NCBI RefSeq assembly: GCF_002101675.1
Contig: NZ_LQOY01000119.1
Location: forward strand, 1 to 55,478
DNA length: 55,478 nucleotides
Origin: Mycobacterium gordonae
Lineage (GTDB): Bacteria; Actinomycetota; Actinomycetes; Mycobacteriales; Mycobacteriaceae
Direction of reading: 5' to 3'
The notes below the pieces were generated by a model, which saw nothing but the letters and a program-made list of their open reading frames with translations, ran no database searches and had not been told where the DNA came from. Below are positions 42,627 through 51,063 of this stretch, one piece after another. Numbering within the stretch: position 1 is the stretch's first letter; each line of letters opens with the position of its first letter. A program made the position numbers and the translations under genes.

Positions 42627-44582
42627 TCAGCAATGGCGGTGCGGCCGCAGTTCGTAATCTGCGGCGTTCGGTCGGCTGGTCCATCGCCAATAGTCGAAGA
42701 TGCGGAATCCGTACAGTGTCGGCAATTCTCCCGCGGTGTTCTTGTAGTAGCTGCTGCTGACCGCCGGGTGGCTGTACACCATAGTTTTCAGCCGGTCCTG
42801 ATTGCGCCGGTTGTAGTCGTCGCACACGTCCGTGCGGGGCATCGCCGAGCCGTGGCCGTGTGCCAGCACCATGTCGATGCATCCCATGATGTAGCGCATC
42901 TGGCATTCGGAGTTGTAGATGATGCTGGCCCCGTTGACGCCGTTGGTGCCCGGCCCGTACATGCAGAAGAAGTTCGGGAAGCCCGGGACCGTGATGCCCA
43001 GGTATGCGTAGGCGGAGTCGCCCCAGACCGAATTGAGGTCGAGTCCGTCGAGTCCACGAATGTCGATGGGCCCGAGTTGGTGGTTGACGTCGAATCCGGT
43101 CGCCCACACCAGCACATCCACCGGCCGGTGGACGCCGTCGATGGTGGTCACCCCGTCCTCGGTGATCTCGGCGATCCGGTCGGTGATGAGTTCGACGTCG
43201 TCGCGTTGCAGCGTTCGCAGCCAGGTTCCGTTGTCCTGCAACGTCCGCTTGCCCATTGGCGGGTAATTCGGGGTGACCTTGGCCAGTAGTTCTTCGTCCT
43301 GGCAGAAAACCCGCATCCACGCGATGAACATCTCGCGGATGGCGTGGTTGGACTCGTTGCACGAGAGCCCACCGTTGTCCCAGTCGGGATCGATGCGGAC
43401 CTGCTCGTCGAGCGCATCGGCGAGTGGCCACCACGACACGAACCGCAGCCATCGGCCGTAATAGGGCAGATGACGGATCGCCCATCTCGCGCCGTCGGGT
43501 ACGGCGTCGTGGTACATCGGGTTGGGCGCCATCCACTGCGGCGTGCGCTGATAGACGTCGACATGTCGGGCGGTGTCCGCAATGGCGGGCACGAGCTGGA
43601 ATCCGCTGGCGCCGGCACCGATTACGGCTACCCGTTTGTCCGTCAGGTCGACATCCGAGCGCCAGTCTGCGGTATGAAACGATGACCCCTGGAATGTGTT
43701 GGCTCCGTTGATGTCTGGAATCACCGCGTTGCTGAACTGGCCGACCGCACAGATCAGCGCCCGGGCGATCAGCGTCTCGGCCCGGCCATCCGCGGCGCGA
43801 ACGAGCACCTCCCAGGCGGCCGAGTCGTCGTCCCAGGTAGCCCCGGTCACCTCGGTGTTGAACCGCACGTGTGGAACGATCTCGTGCCGGGTTGCCACGT
43901 CGTTGAGGTATTGCAGAATCGCGGGCTGCTCGGAGTAGTAGTGGGTCCAGTGGTCCGTCGGCTCGAACGAGTAGGCGTAGTACTGATTGGCGATGTCCAC
44001 CCGGCAGCCGGGGTAGCGATTGACCAACCACGTCCCGCCGACCCCGCGCTGCTTTTCGACGATGGTGAAGGGAATTCCCGCCGCTTTGAGCTTGATCCCG
44101 GCCAACAGTCCGGCCTCACCGCACCCGATGACGACGACCGGGAAATCAGCGCGCTGATTCGGCGATGACTTGAGCACCGGACCGTCCTGGTCGGCGTCGG
44201 TGAACCGTAGGTCAGCGGCCACATAGTCGACGTATTGCTCGGTCACGGTCCCGGCGGAGATCGCGTCGAACATCACCCGCCTCTGGCGGGGATCCGGCAC
44301 GAAGGGCGGCGGGCAACCGCGGTCGCGATAGTCGCGGATCACATCGAAGGCACGCTCACGGATTGCGTCCTTGTCGGGCTCGCTCATCGCGCCCTGCAGG
44401 TCCATCGCGATGAGGGCGAACGGCCGCGGTAACTCGTCGAGAAGGCCGATGTCGCCGGTCATGTGGACCATCGACATCAGCAGCGCGGGAACACTGGCTT
44501 GAGCCACCGCCTCCCGAATGACGTCGTCGGGATCGTCGAACGGCAGACCGAGCAACGCGTCGCCGCCGGTCGGGTGACCCAT
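42627..44582 (-). CDS. Flavin-dependent Baeyer-Villiger-type monooxygenase with N-terminal extension
   Basis: 651 residues from ATG 44582 (GGTGG 5 bp upstream); ATG 44597 is an alternative. An N-terminal helical region (about 1-135) precedes the FAD motif VVVIGCGEAGLLAG. The BVMO fingerprint is FQGSSFHTADW, and the NADPH motif VAVIGAGASGFQL. The C-terminal block (LVWATGFDVNHQ, GPGTNGVNGASIIYNSECQMRYI) is typical of mycobacterial FMO/BVMO proteins. It likely inserts oxygen beside a ketone in a lipid or sterol-derived substrate. Divergent from the TetR gene at 44764. Confidence 0.87.
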   Translation of the reverse strand: MGHPTGGDALLGLPFDDPDDVIREAVAQASVPALLMSMVHMTGDIGLLDELPRPFALIAMDLQGAMSEPDKDAIRERAFDVIRDYRDRGCPPPFVPDPRQRRVMFDAISAGTVTEQYVDYVAADLRFTDADQDGPVLKSSPNQRADFPVVVIGCGEAGLLAGIKLKAAGIPFTIVEKQRGVGGTWLVNRYPGCRVDIANQYYAYSFEPTDHWTHYYSEQPAILQYLNDVATRHEIVPHVRFNTEVTGATWDDDSAAWEVLVRAADGRAETLIARALICAVGQFSNAVIPDINGANTFQGSSFHTADWRSDVDLTDKRVAVIGAGASGFQLVPAIADTARHVDVYQRTPQWMAPNPMYHDAVPDGARWAIRHLPYYGRWLRFVSWWPLADALDEQVRIDPDWDNGGLSCNESNHAIREMFIAWMRVFCQDEELLAKVTPNYPPMGKRTLQDNGTWLRTLQRDDVELITDRIAEITEDGVTTIDGVHRPVDVLVWATGFDVNHQLGPIDIRGLDGLDLNSVWGDSAYAYLGITVPGFPNFFCMYGPGTNGVNGASIIYNSECQMRYIMGCIDMVLAHGHGSAMPRTDVCDDYNRRNQDRLKTMVYSHPAVSSSYYKNTAGELPTLYGFRIFDYWRWTSRPNAADYELRPHRHC

Positions 44583-44763
44583 CGGACCACCATACATATG
44601 TCGACGAACGTATTGCCAGTGCGCGCTGGTTCGATCGCTACGCCGGAAAGCCGAGAAGCGCCGCAGGCTGGTACTCGATCGCCGCCACGCAGCCGTGACG
44701 CGGACAGACCACGCTTCACCCCCGATATGATCGCGGCATGTCAGCGGCACGGACGAGCCGGTA

Positions 44764-45438
44764 GTGGCGCGCAGTCACGGTTGGGCAGGCAATCCGCCCG
44801 CTTCCGACGAGGACGCGATCACCCGCATCCTGGACGCGGCCGATGCGATCGTCGCCGAGCGCGGGTCCGCTATGCGCATCGCCGACGTCGCACGGGTTCT
44901 CGGTGTGACGCGCCAAACCGTCTACCGCTATTTCCCGGGCACCGAGGCGCTGTTGCTGGCCACCGCCATGCGATCCGGCGACGGCTTCCTCGAGCAGCTG
45001 GCCGAACACGTCCGCGGTGAGACGGATCCCGTCAAGGCGATGGTGGAGGGGCTGGCGTTTGCGATAGAGATTCTGGCCGCCGACGATCGCATCCGGCTCA
45101 TCCTCACCAGGCGACAACAGGGTGGCGCGGTCCCGTCGATCTCATCGGAAACGGCGGTGACGTTCAGTCGCGCCATGCTCCACCGTTACGACGTCGACTG
45201 GCAGGCCAACGGTTTCGACGACACCGCGCTGGACGAGCTCTCCGAGCTCTGCCTGCGGATATTGCATTCGTTTGTCGTGGACCGCGGGCAACCGCCGCGC
45301 CGGGGCGCCGAACTCCGGCGCTTCCTGGCGCGGTGGATCGGGCCGGCCATCATCTATCCGCGTTTCGCCGAAGCGATGACGTCGATGACCGGAGTCGCAG
45401 TGACTCCCGCTTCCTCTCGCCGCCGCCCCGCGTCATAG
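44764..45438 (+). CDS. TetR-family regulator
   Basis: 224 residues from GTG 44764; an ATG at 44738 is closed by an in-frame TAG. The HTH is RIADVARVLGVTRQTVYRYFPGTEALLLATAM (about residues 39-70). The C-terminal region has a WIGPAIIYPRF segment seen in related regulators. It is divergent from the Baeyer-Villiger monooxygenase gene across 181 bp that include an imperfect palindrome CCAGTGCGCGCTGG (44616-44629). Control of that gene is the likely role. Convergent with the LLM gene (7-bp gap). Confidence 0.85.
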   Translation: MARSHGWAGNPPASDEDAITRILDAADAIVAERGSAMRIADVARVLGVTRQTVYRYFPGTEALLLATAMRSGDGFLEQLAEHVRGETDPVKAMVEGLAFAIEILAADDRIRLILTRRQQGGAVPSISSETAVTFSRAMLHRYDVDWQANGFDDTALDELSELCLRILHSFVVDRGQPPRRGAELRRFLARWIGPAIIYPRFAEAMTSMTGVAVTPASSRRRPAS

Positions 45439-45445
45439 AGCGGGC

Positions 45446-46486
45446 TCAGTCGACCAGCCCGCGCAGCTCCTCGATCAGCTTGACCCGCTCGGCGGCTGTC
45501 CCCGCGATCGGCACCACGTTCAGCGTCGTCACCCCGGCCGCGCGGAATGCCGCCACCCGTTCCTTGACGAACTCCTTGGTGCCGATCAGGTTGACGTCGC
45601 GCACCAGTTCGTCGGGGACCGCCTTGGCGGCGCCTTCCTTGTCCCCGGAGAGGTAAAGCTCCTGGATGCGGTCGGCCTGCGGTCCGTAGCCGTATCTGGT
45701 GGCCAGGGTGTGGTAGAAGTTCTTGCCCTTGGCGCCCATGCCGCCGATGTAGAGCGCCAAGTGCGGCTTGACGAATTCCCTGAGCGGTTCGACGTTTTCG
45801 CCGATGGCCAGCGTTGGGCCGGCGTAGACCTCGAGCTCGCCCAGGGCCGGGTCACGGTTGGCCTTACCGGCCGCCAGGGCGTCGCCCCACACGTCGTGCG
45901 CCTTCTCCGGCAGGTAGAAGATCGGCTGCCAGCCCTCGGCCAGTTCCGCGGCCAATTCCACGTTCTTGGGGCCCAGCGCCGCGATAAGGATCGGGATGCG
46001 TTCGCGCACAGGGTGATTGATGAGCTTGAGGGATTTGCCCAGGCCGGTGCCCCGCTCGGGCGGCAACGGCACCGTGTAGTACTTCCCTTGGTAATTCAGC
46101 GTCTCACGGCGCCACACCTGACGGCAGATTTCGATGACTTCGCGGGTGCGCCCGATCGGCGCGTCGTAGGGCACTCCGTGGAAGCCTTCGATCACCTGCG
46201 GTCCGGAGGCGCCCAGTCCGAGGGTGAAGCGGCCGTCGGAGACGTAATCCAGTCCGGCCGCGGTCATCGCGGTCAGCGTTGGGGTGCGGGTGTAGAGCTG
46301 CAGGATGCCCGAGGCCAGCTGAACACGGTCGGTGCTGGCCGCGAGATATCCCAATGCGCTGACCGCGTCGAACGAATACGCTTCTGGCACAAAGACGATG
46401 TCCAGCCCCGCGCGTTCCAGGTCGGCCACTTCGGCGGCGACCTCCTTGAAGCCACCGGCATAGTTGATCGCCAGACCGATCCGCAT
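45446..46486 (-). CDS. LLM-class, probably F420-dependent oxidoreductase
   Basis: 346 residues from ATG 46486, two bases after the previous stop. Luciferase-like TIM-barrel markers: MRIGLAINYAGGFKEVAAEVADLERAGLD, VPEAYSFDAVSALGYLAASTDRVQLASGI, LGLGASGPQVIEGFHGVPYD, and PERGTGLGKSLKLINHP. This subgroup in mycobacteria usually uses F420 rather than FMN; I cannot prove cofactor use from sequence alone. It forms an operon with the SnoaL-like gene upstream, divergent from PadR. Confidence 0.87.
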   Translation of the reverse strand: MRIGLAINYAGGFKEVAAEVADLERAGLDIVFVPEAYSFDAVSALGYLAASTDRVQLASGILQLYTRTPTLTAMTAAGLDYVSDGRFTLGLGASGPQVIEGFHGVPYDAPIGRTREVIEICRQVWRRETLNYQGKYYTVPLPPERGTGLGKSLKLINHPVRERIPILIAALGPKNVELAAELAEGWQPIFYLPEKAHDVWGDALAAGKANRDPALGELEVYAGPTLAIGENVEPLREFVKPHLALYIGGMGAKGKNFYHTLATRYGYGPQADRIQELYLSGDKEGAAKAVPDELVRDVNLIGTKEFVKERVAAFRAAGVTTLNVVPIAGTAAERVKLIEELRGLVD

Positions 46487-46488
46487 GA

Positions 46489-46899
46489 TCAGCCGCCCTG
46501 CGTTCCGGCGAACGCCAGCGCCTCTTCGCTGATGCGGTCGAACTGCGCGCCCATCGCCTGCTGCAGGGCCATGGCGGCCGACAACGGCCGCACCATCACC
46601 ATGAAGTCGTCGATCAGACCGTCCTCGTTGAAGTGCAGAAAGTCGCAACCGGTGACCTGCTTGCCGGCAGCTACGGCCTCGAACACGAACGCGTGGTCGC
46701 GGCCGTTCTCGTCGTGAATCTCCCGGACGTACCGGAAGTCCTCGAACACCCGCAACACACCGCGCAGCAGCGCCCTGGTCATCGGCTTCCCGACGTAGGG
46801 CTTGAACACGATCGGGCTGGTGAACACGACGTCGTCGGCCAGCATCGCCTCAACGGCTTCCACGTCGTGTGCCTCGACGGCTTTACGGAAGGGGTGCAT
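46489..46899 (-). CDS. SnoaL-like/NTF2-fold protein
   Basis: 136 residues from ATG 46899 (GAGG 6 bp upstream); ATG 46920 would add seven residues. MHPFRKAVEAHDVEAVEAMLADDVVFTSP is the usual helix and strand of the NTF2-like fold. GCDFLHFNEDGLIDDFMVMVRPL is the later sheet. Family members include ketosteroid isomerases, polyketide cyclases and lipid-binding proteins; no catalytic pair is obvious. It is transcribed with the LLM oxidoreductase and divergent from PadR. Confidence 0.8.
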   Translation of the reverse strand: MHPFRKAVEAHDVEAVEAMLADDVVFTSPIVFKPYVGKPMTRALLRGVLRVFEDFRYVREIHDENGRDHAFVFEAVAAGKQVTGCDFLHFNEDGLIDDFMVMVRPLSAAMALQQAMGAQFDRISEEALAFAGTQGG

Positions 46900-46920
46900 C
46901 GAAACCTCACAGATAGTCAA

Positions 46921-46997
46921 TTTGTTGAGTAGATGAGATCGACGCTAGATCCTGACCCGCCATATGTCCATAGGCAAATAATCACTTTGTTGAATAG
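46921..46997. promoter_or_regulatory. Direct repeats in the PadR/SnoaL divergent promoter region
   Basis: TTTGTTGAGTAG (46921-46932) and TTTGTTGAATAG (46986-46997) differ at one base and are 65 bp apart in the same orientation. They lie in the 121-bp gap between the PadR gene and the SnoaL-like gene. They may be paired regulator contacts or duplicated -35-like elements. Confidence 0.4.
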
Positions 46998-47020
46998 GTG
47001 CGTCGTTGTACGATCGGCGG

Positions 47021-47584
47021 ATGTCGCTGCGTGATGCCGTGCTGACCGCACTCCTCGAGCGTGAGTACTCGGGGTACGACCTGGCCAAAGAGTTCGACGC
47101 CTCGGTCGCCAACTTCTGGATGGCCACGCCGCAGCAGCTTTATCGCGAACTCGACCGGCTGGCCGAACAGGGCCTGATCCAAGCGCGGGTCGTGCAGCAG
47201 GAACGCCGGCCGAACAAGCGCATGTTCTCGCTGACCGAGGCGGGCCGCGAGGCGATCCAGCAGCTCACGGCGCGGGCGCCCAAGCCGTCGATGATGCGCG
47301 ATGACCTGATGATCAAGGTCGCCGCCGCCGATGCCGGCGACACCCGGGCGGTTCGCGACTCCGTCGCCGAACGCCTGCAATGGGCACGGGCGAAACTCGA
47401 GCGCTACGAACGGCTGCGGGCCCGACTGCTGGCCGGCCGCACCGAGGACGAGTTCGTCGCGACGGCCGAGCGGGTCGGCCCGTACCTGACCTTGCTGCGT
47501 GGCATATCTTTCGAGCAGGAAAACATCCGCTGGGCCGAGCGTGCGCTGACGATCATCGAACGCAGGTTGCCGGCACGGGCATAA
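47021..47584 (+). CDS. PadR-family transcriptional regulator
   Basis: 187 residues from ATG 47021. The N-terminal winged helix matches PadR: LRDAVLTALLEREYSGYDLAKEFD, FWMATPQQLYRELDRLAEQGLI, and KRMFSLTEAGREAIQQ. The C-terminal half is a helical dimerisation domain (Vir-type, subfamily s2 length). PadR repressors often sense phenolic or drug-like compounds. It is divergent from the SnoaL/LLM operon and followed 24 bp later by the patatin-like gene. Confidence 0.88.
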   Translation: MSLRDAVLTALLEREYSGYDLAKEFDASVANFWMATPQQLYRELDRLAEQGLIQARVVQQERRPNKRMFSLTEAGREAIQQLTARAPKPSMMRDDLMIKVAAADAGDTRAVRDSVAERLQWARAKLERYERLRARLLAGRTEDEFVATAERVGPYLTLLRGISFEQENIRWAERALTIIERRLPARA

Positions 47585-47608
47585 GCAGCCCGGCATGCGA
47601 GGAGACCC

Positions 47609-48553
47609 GTGACGAACAAGGCCTCGAAGACGGCTCTGGTGATCGGCTGTGGCGGCACGATAGGTGGCGCGTGGATTGTGGCCGCCCTGCATGCGTTGGC
47701 CGAGCAGACCGGAAGTGAACCGGCCGAGGCTGGCGTTCTGCAGGGGACGTCCGCCGGTGCCGAGATCGTCACCATGCTCGGCGGCGGCGCGACGGTCGCC
47801 GACCTGGTTGCCATGCACCGCGGCCAGGCCACCGACGACCGGCTGCGCCGCCACTTGGACGACACACCGCCCGGGCTGCCCCCGTTGCCGCGACCGCGGC
47901 TGCTCAATCCGGCGCTGCTGCGGTCACGGTCCGGCCTGGCCGCGCTGACCGGGATCGCGCCGACCGGCCGCGGCGACGCCGGCTGGCTGCAGCGGTTGGC
48001 TGACGGATTCTCGTCGCCCGGCGGCTGGCTGGCCCATCCGGACACCCGGATGGTGGCCTATGACGTCCAGGGTGGCCGGCGGGTCGTGTTCGGCGCCCCT
48101 GGATCGCCGAAAGCCACGGTGGGAGAAGCGCTTCGTGCGTCATGGGCCATCCCCGGCTGGATGCCGTCGGTGACCGTCGGCGGACGCGCTTACGTCGACG
48201 GCGGGGCGGCGTCGACCGCCTCGGTGGATCTCGTCGGCCCAGATGACGCCGATCTTATCTATGTCGTCGCGCCGATGGCCTCTTCACCCGGTGTCCGCGT
48301 GCCGGGCATCGGCGGCGTGCTCGAGGACCGGCTGCTGAGGCGGCCGATGTCGGCGGGACTGTGGAACGAGATCGCCACGGCGCGGGCCCGCGGTCAGCGC
48401 GTGGTCCCGATCATGCCGACCGCCGGCGATCTGGCCGGCCTGGGCGCCAACTTCATGAATCGCGCCCGCCGCCGGGCGGCATTCGAGGCGGCGATGACCA
48501 CCGCACCCGCCACCGTGCGTCGGGCCCTGGCGGACAGCGAGATTGACGCATGA
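47609..48553 (+). CDS. Patatin-like phospholipase
   Basis: 314 residues from GTG 47609, preceded by GAGGAGA. Patatin features: oxyanion loop GCGGTIGGAW (residues about 13-22), nucleophile GTSAG (Ser about 47), and the DGG motif in YVDGGAAS that supplies the Asp of the Ser-Asp dyad. It should hydrolyse acyl chains from phospholipids or other lipids in the cytosol or at the membrane; there is no signal peptide. Its stop overlaps the next monooxygenase start by 4 bp. Confidence 0.87.
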   Translation: MTNKASKTALVIGCGGTIGGAWIVAALHALAEQTGSEPAEAGVLQGTSAGAEIVTMLGGGATVADLVAMHRGQATDDRLRRHLDDTPPGLPPLPRPRLLNPALLRSRSGLAALTGIAPTGRGDAGWLQRLADGFSSPGGWLAHPDTRMVAYDVQGGRRVVFGAPGSPKATVGEALRASWAIPGWMPSVTVGGRAYVDGGAASTASVDLVGPDDADLIYVVAPMASSPGVRVPGIGGVLEDRLLRRPMSAGLWNEIATARARGQRVVPIMPTAGDLAGLGANFMNRARRRAAFEAAMTTAPATVRRALADSEIDA

Positions 48554-50013
48554 GCCCGCGCGTGGTGATCATCGGCGCGGGCCTCGCGGGCATCACCGCA
48601 CTGCACGTGTTCACCCAGCGCGGCTTCGCCGATGTCACCGTGCTGGAGAAGGCATCCGACGTCGGCGGTGTGTGGCACTGGAACCGTTACCCGGGCTTGC
48701 GTTGCGACGTGCCCTCGCAGCTCTATCAGTTCGGCTGGGCACCGAAGCCCGACTGGTCGCACATCTGGGCCGAGGGAAACGATATTCAGCGCTATCACCG
48801 TGACGTGGTCGACTCGCTCGGACTCGGCGACCGGATTCGTTTGAACACCGAAGTCGTTGCCGCGCAATGGAACGAAGACAGCGCGAGCTGGACGCTGGCC
48901 ACGGCCGCCGGTGCGGAGATCGAGGCGGACGTGGTCGTCTGCGCGACCGGGGTACTGCATCATCCGGCGACGCCCGACATCCCCGGTCTCGACGAATTCC
49001 CCGGGCCGGTGGTGCACACCGCGCGCTGGGACGACGCCGTCGACACGCGCGGCAGACACGTCGCGGTGATCGGTACGGGTTCCACGGGCGTGCAGATCAT
49101 TTCCGCGCTGCAACCGGAGGCCGCCTCGATTGCTCACTATGTGCGGTCGCCGCAGTGGATACTGTGGGCGCCGATGTCGTTGCGCCAGAGCGCGTTACTT
49201 GGCGCAGCACTGCGACGGTTTCCTGGCGGCCACGATCGGATGTATCGAACGCTGTTGTGGGCGTCGGGGATTCTGGCCGACGTCACCACTCGCCCGTCGT
49301 GGCGACGTCGGCTGGTGCAGAACTATGCCCGGCTGTGTTTGCGGCTACAGGTGCGCGACGACGCGTTGCGGGAGAAGCTCACACCGGACTACCAGCCGCT
49401 GTGCAAACGTCAGGTGGTCTCCGGAACGTACTACCGCGCAATCCAATCCGGCAACGCCGAGTTGGTGACCGACCGAATCACCGAGGTGACCCCGGCCGGA
49501 GTCCAGACCGCGGACGGCCGGCATCGCCGAGCCGACGTCATCGTGCTGGCGACCGGCTTCCAGGCACACAACTACATGCGGCCCATGGAGATCACCGGGC
49601 GCGACGGCCTGACCATCGACAAAGCGTGGGCCGGCGGCCCGCGCGCCTACCGGATGACCGCAATTCCGGGGTTTCCCAACCTGTTCACCGTGCTGGGCCC
49701 GAACTCCCCCACCGGATCGATATCGCTGCAGTACTCCGCCGAACGGACCGCCAACTACGTCGCACGGTTCCTGGAAATGCTGCGCGACGGTGCCGCCTCG
49801 TCGATCGAGGTGACCGAGGAGGCGACCGACGAGTTCAATGCCGCGGTGGCAGAAGCGATGACACCGACGGTCTGGAACACCGGCTGTAACTCCTGGTACC
49901 GCACCGAGGGCAACGCGATCGACCTGTGGCCGTGGGACCGGGCGACCTTGACGTCGATGCTCGCGGCACCGGAACCGGCGCACTTCGACATCAGGCCGGC
50001 GTCGACCCTGTGA
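48550..50013 (+). CDS. Flavin-dependent monooxygenase, Baeyer-Villiger type
   Basis: 487 residues. FAD motif VVIIGAGLAGITAL at the extreme N terminus, VGGVWHWNRYPGLRCDVPSQLYQF, BVMO fingerprint FPGPVVHTARW, NADPH motif VAVIGTGSTGVQI, and the C-terminal VLATGFQAHNYMRPM and LGPNSPTGSISLQYSAERTANYV. It lacks the N-terminal extension of the other monooxygenase in this window. ATGA coupling to the patatin-like gene suggests that the two act on one lipid-derived substrate. A 23-bp convergent overlap with the TetR gene follows. Confidence 0.88.
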   Translation: MSPRVVIIGAGLAGITALHVFTQRGFADVTVLEKASDVGGVWHWNRYPGLRCDVPSQLYQFGWAPKPDWSHIWAEGNDIQRYHRDVVDSLGLGDRIRLNTEVVAAQWNEDSASWTLATAAGAEIEADVVVCATGVLHHPATPDIPGLDEFPGPVVHTARWDDAVDTRGRHVAVIGTGSTGVQIISALQPEAASIAHYVRSPQWILWAPMSLRQSALLGAALRRFPGGHDRMYRTLLWASGILADVTTRPSWRRRLVQNYARLCLRLQVRDDALREKLTPDYQPLCKRQVVSGTYYRAIQSGNAELVTDRITEVTPAGVQTADGRHRRADVIVLATGFQAHNYMRPMEITGRDGLTIDKAWAGGPRAYRMTAIPGFPNLFTVLGPNSPTGSISLQYSAERTANYVARFLEMLRDGAASSIEVTEEATDEFNAAVAEAMTPTVWNTGCNSWYRTEGNAIDLWPWDRATLTSMLAAPEPAHFDIRPASTL

Positions 50014-50566
50014 GCGCCGACCCCGTCAGGTAGTGCGCGAGCACCGGCCGCAGCCACTCGATGAGCTGCGCGTCGTCCATCTCGGCCAGCGCGGGGATGC
50101 ACAGGATGTAACGCGCCGTAGCCAGGCCCAGCACCTGCGCGCCCACCAGTGCGGCCCGCTCAGCGGCCCGGTCCGGGACGGCCGCGGCCAGGGCAGGGGC
50201 GACGCGGTCGACGAACACCTCCAGCATCGCCGCGGCGGCTGCCTTATTGGTGGCCGCGGCGCGCAGCAGCGGCAGAAAAGGGCCTTCCGGACCCCAGACC
50301 GAGACGAAAAGCGGCAGCAGGACGTCGGCAATCCGGTCGGGCGCCACGTCGGAGAGGTCGGGGAACGTGATGTCGAATCGTGAAGCAGCAGCGAATAATT
50401 CGGCCTTACTACCGAAATAGTGCATGACGAGCGCCGGGTCCACGCCGGCCGCCGCGGCGATCGACCGAATGGTGGTGCGCTCAAAGCCGTGCTCACCGAA
50501 CTGCGACCGTGCGGTCGCCAGAATCGTCGCTCGGGTGGTCTCTCCGTCACGCACCTTCGGGGGCAT
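49991..50566 (-). CDS. TetR-family regulator
   Basis: 191 residues from ATG 50566 (MPPKVRDGETTRATIL). A longer frame to 50644 would run through both palindromes upstream, so it is rejected. The HTH is TTIRSIAAAAGVDPALVMHYFGSKAELFAAAS (about residues 30-62), the type in which MHYFGSK replaces YYHFxSK. The C-terminal domain is of the TetR_C_17-like type. It probably binds the two palindromes at 50579-50594 and 50624-50639 and controls the divergent FAD monooxygenase operon and itself. Confidence 0.87.
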   Translation of the reverse strand: MPPKVRDGETTRATILATARSQFGEHGFERTTIRSIAAAAGVDPALVMHYFGSKAELFAAASRFDITFPDLSDVAPDRIADVLLPLFVSVWGPEGPFLPLLRAAATNKAAAAAMLEVFVDRVAPALAAAVPDRAAERAALVGAQVLGLATARYILCIPALAEMDDAQLIEWLRPVLAHYLTGSALTGSTPA

Positions 50567-50578
50567 CACTGCAGTGTA

Positions 50579-50594
50579 TTCAACGGCTGTTGAC
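50579..50594. promoter_or_regulatory. TetR operator-like palindrome 1
   Basis: TTCAACGGCTGTTGAC has inverted TCAAC/GTTGA arms, lies 12 bp upstream of the TetR start codon, and matches the second site 45 bp away in 13 of 16 positions. Confidence 0.6.
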
Positions 50595-50623
50595 ACAGTC
50601 GCCGGCCGGGGTCTAACGTTGGT

Positions 50624-50639
50624 TTCAACAGTTGTTGAA
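50624..50639. promoter_or_regulatory. TetR operator-like palindrome 2
   Basis: TTCAACA-GT-TGTTGAA has perfect 7-bp arms, 22 bp before ATG 50662 of the divergent operon. Together with the site at 50579 it fits repression of both directions by the adjacent TetR. Confidence 0.68.
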
Positions 50640-50661
50640 CTCAAGACGGGAGGCCGCGGCC

Positions 50662-51063
50662 ATGGCCGTCACAGCCATCCAGATCGGGCTCGATCCCGAG
50701 GTGATCGACTACTCCTCACCCGACTTTGCGCAGTTCCCCGGACTGACCAAGGAGCGGCTGCGGGCGGCCAACGACGACAACGTCGCCGCGCTGCGCGCGG
50801 CCGGTTATCAGGTCGACAACTGCCTGATCGACTTTGGCGAGGCGGGAGCCGACAAGGCGCGTCGCTGGCTGGAAGCCAACCGCTACGACGCCGTCCTCAT
50901 CGGCGCCGGTGTCCGCCTGGTCGCGAACAACACCCTGCTGTTCGAGTCGATCGTCAACGCCGCGCACATCACCCAACCCGGCTGCCGGTTCGTCTTCAAC
51001 CGCGGCGCCCAGTCCACGCCTGACGACATCCGTCGCTGGTATCCGGAGGCGGTGACCCGATGA
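50662..51063 (+). CDS. Conserved hypothetical small protein
   Basis: 133 residues from ATG 50662, with GGGAGG 10 bp upstream. I do not recognise a named domain. It has an alternating alpha/beta pattern: TAIQIGLDPEVIDYS, LRAAGYQVDNCLIDFG, RYDAVLIGAGVRL, FESIVNAAHITQPGCRFVFN. This could be a small Rossmann-like or flavodoxin-like fold. First gene of a TetR-controlled operon; its stop overlaps the FAD monooxygenase start by 4 bp (ATGA), which suggests a partner role. Confidence 0.8.
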   Translation: MAVTAIQIGLDPEVIDYSSPDFAQFPGLTKERLRAANDDNVAALRAAGYQVDNCLIDFGEAGADKARRWLEANRYDAVLIGAGVRLVANNTLLFESIVNAAHITQPGCRFVFNRGAQSTPDDIRRWYPEAVTR

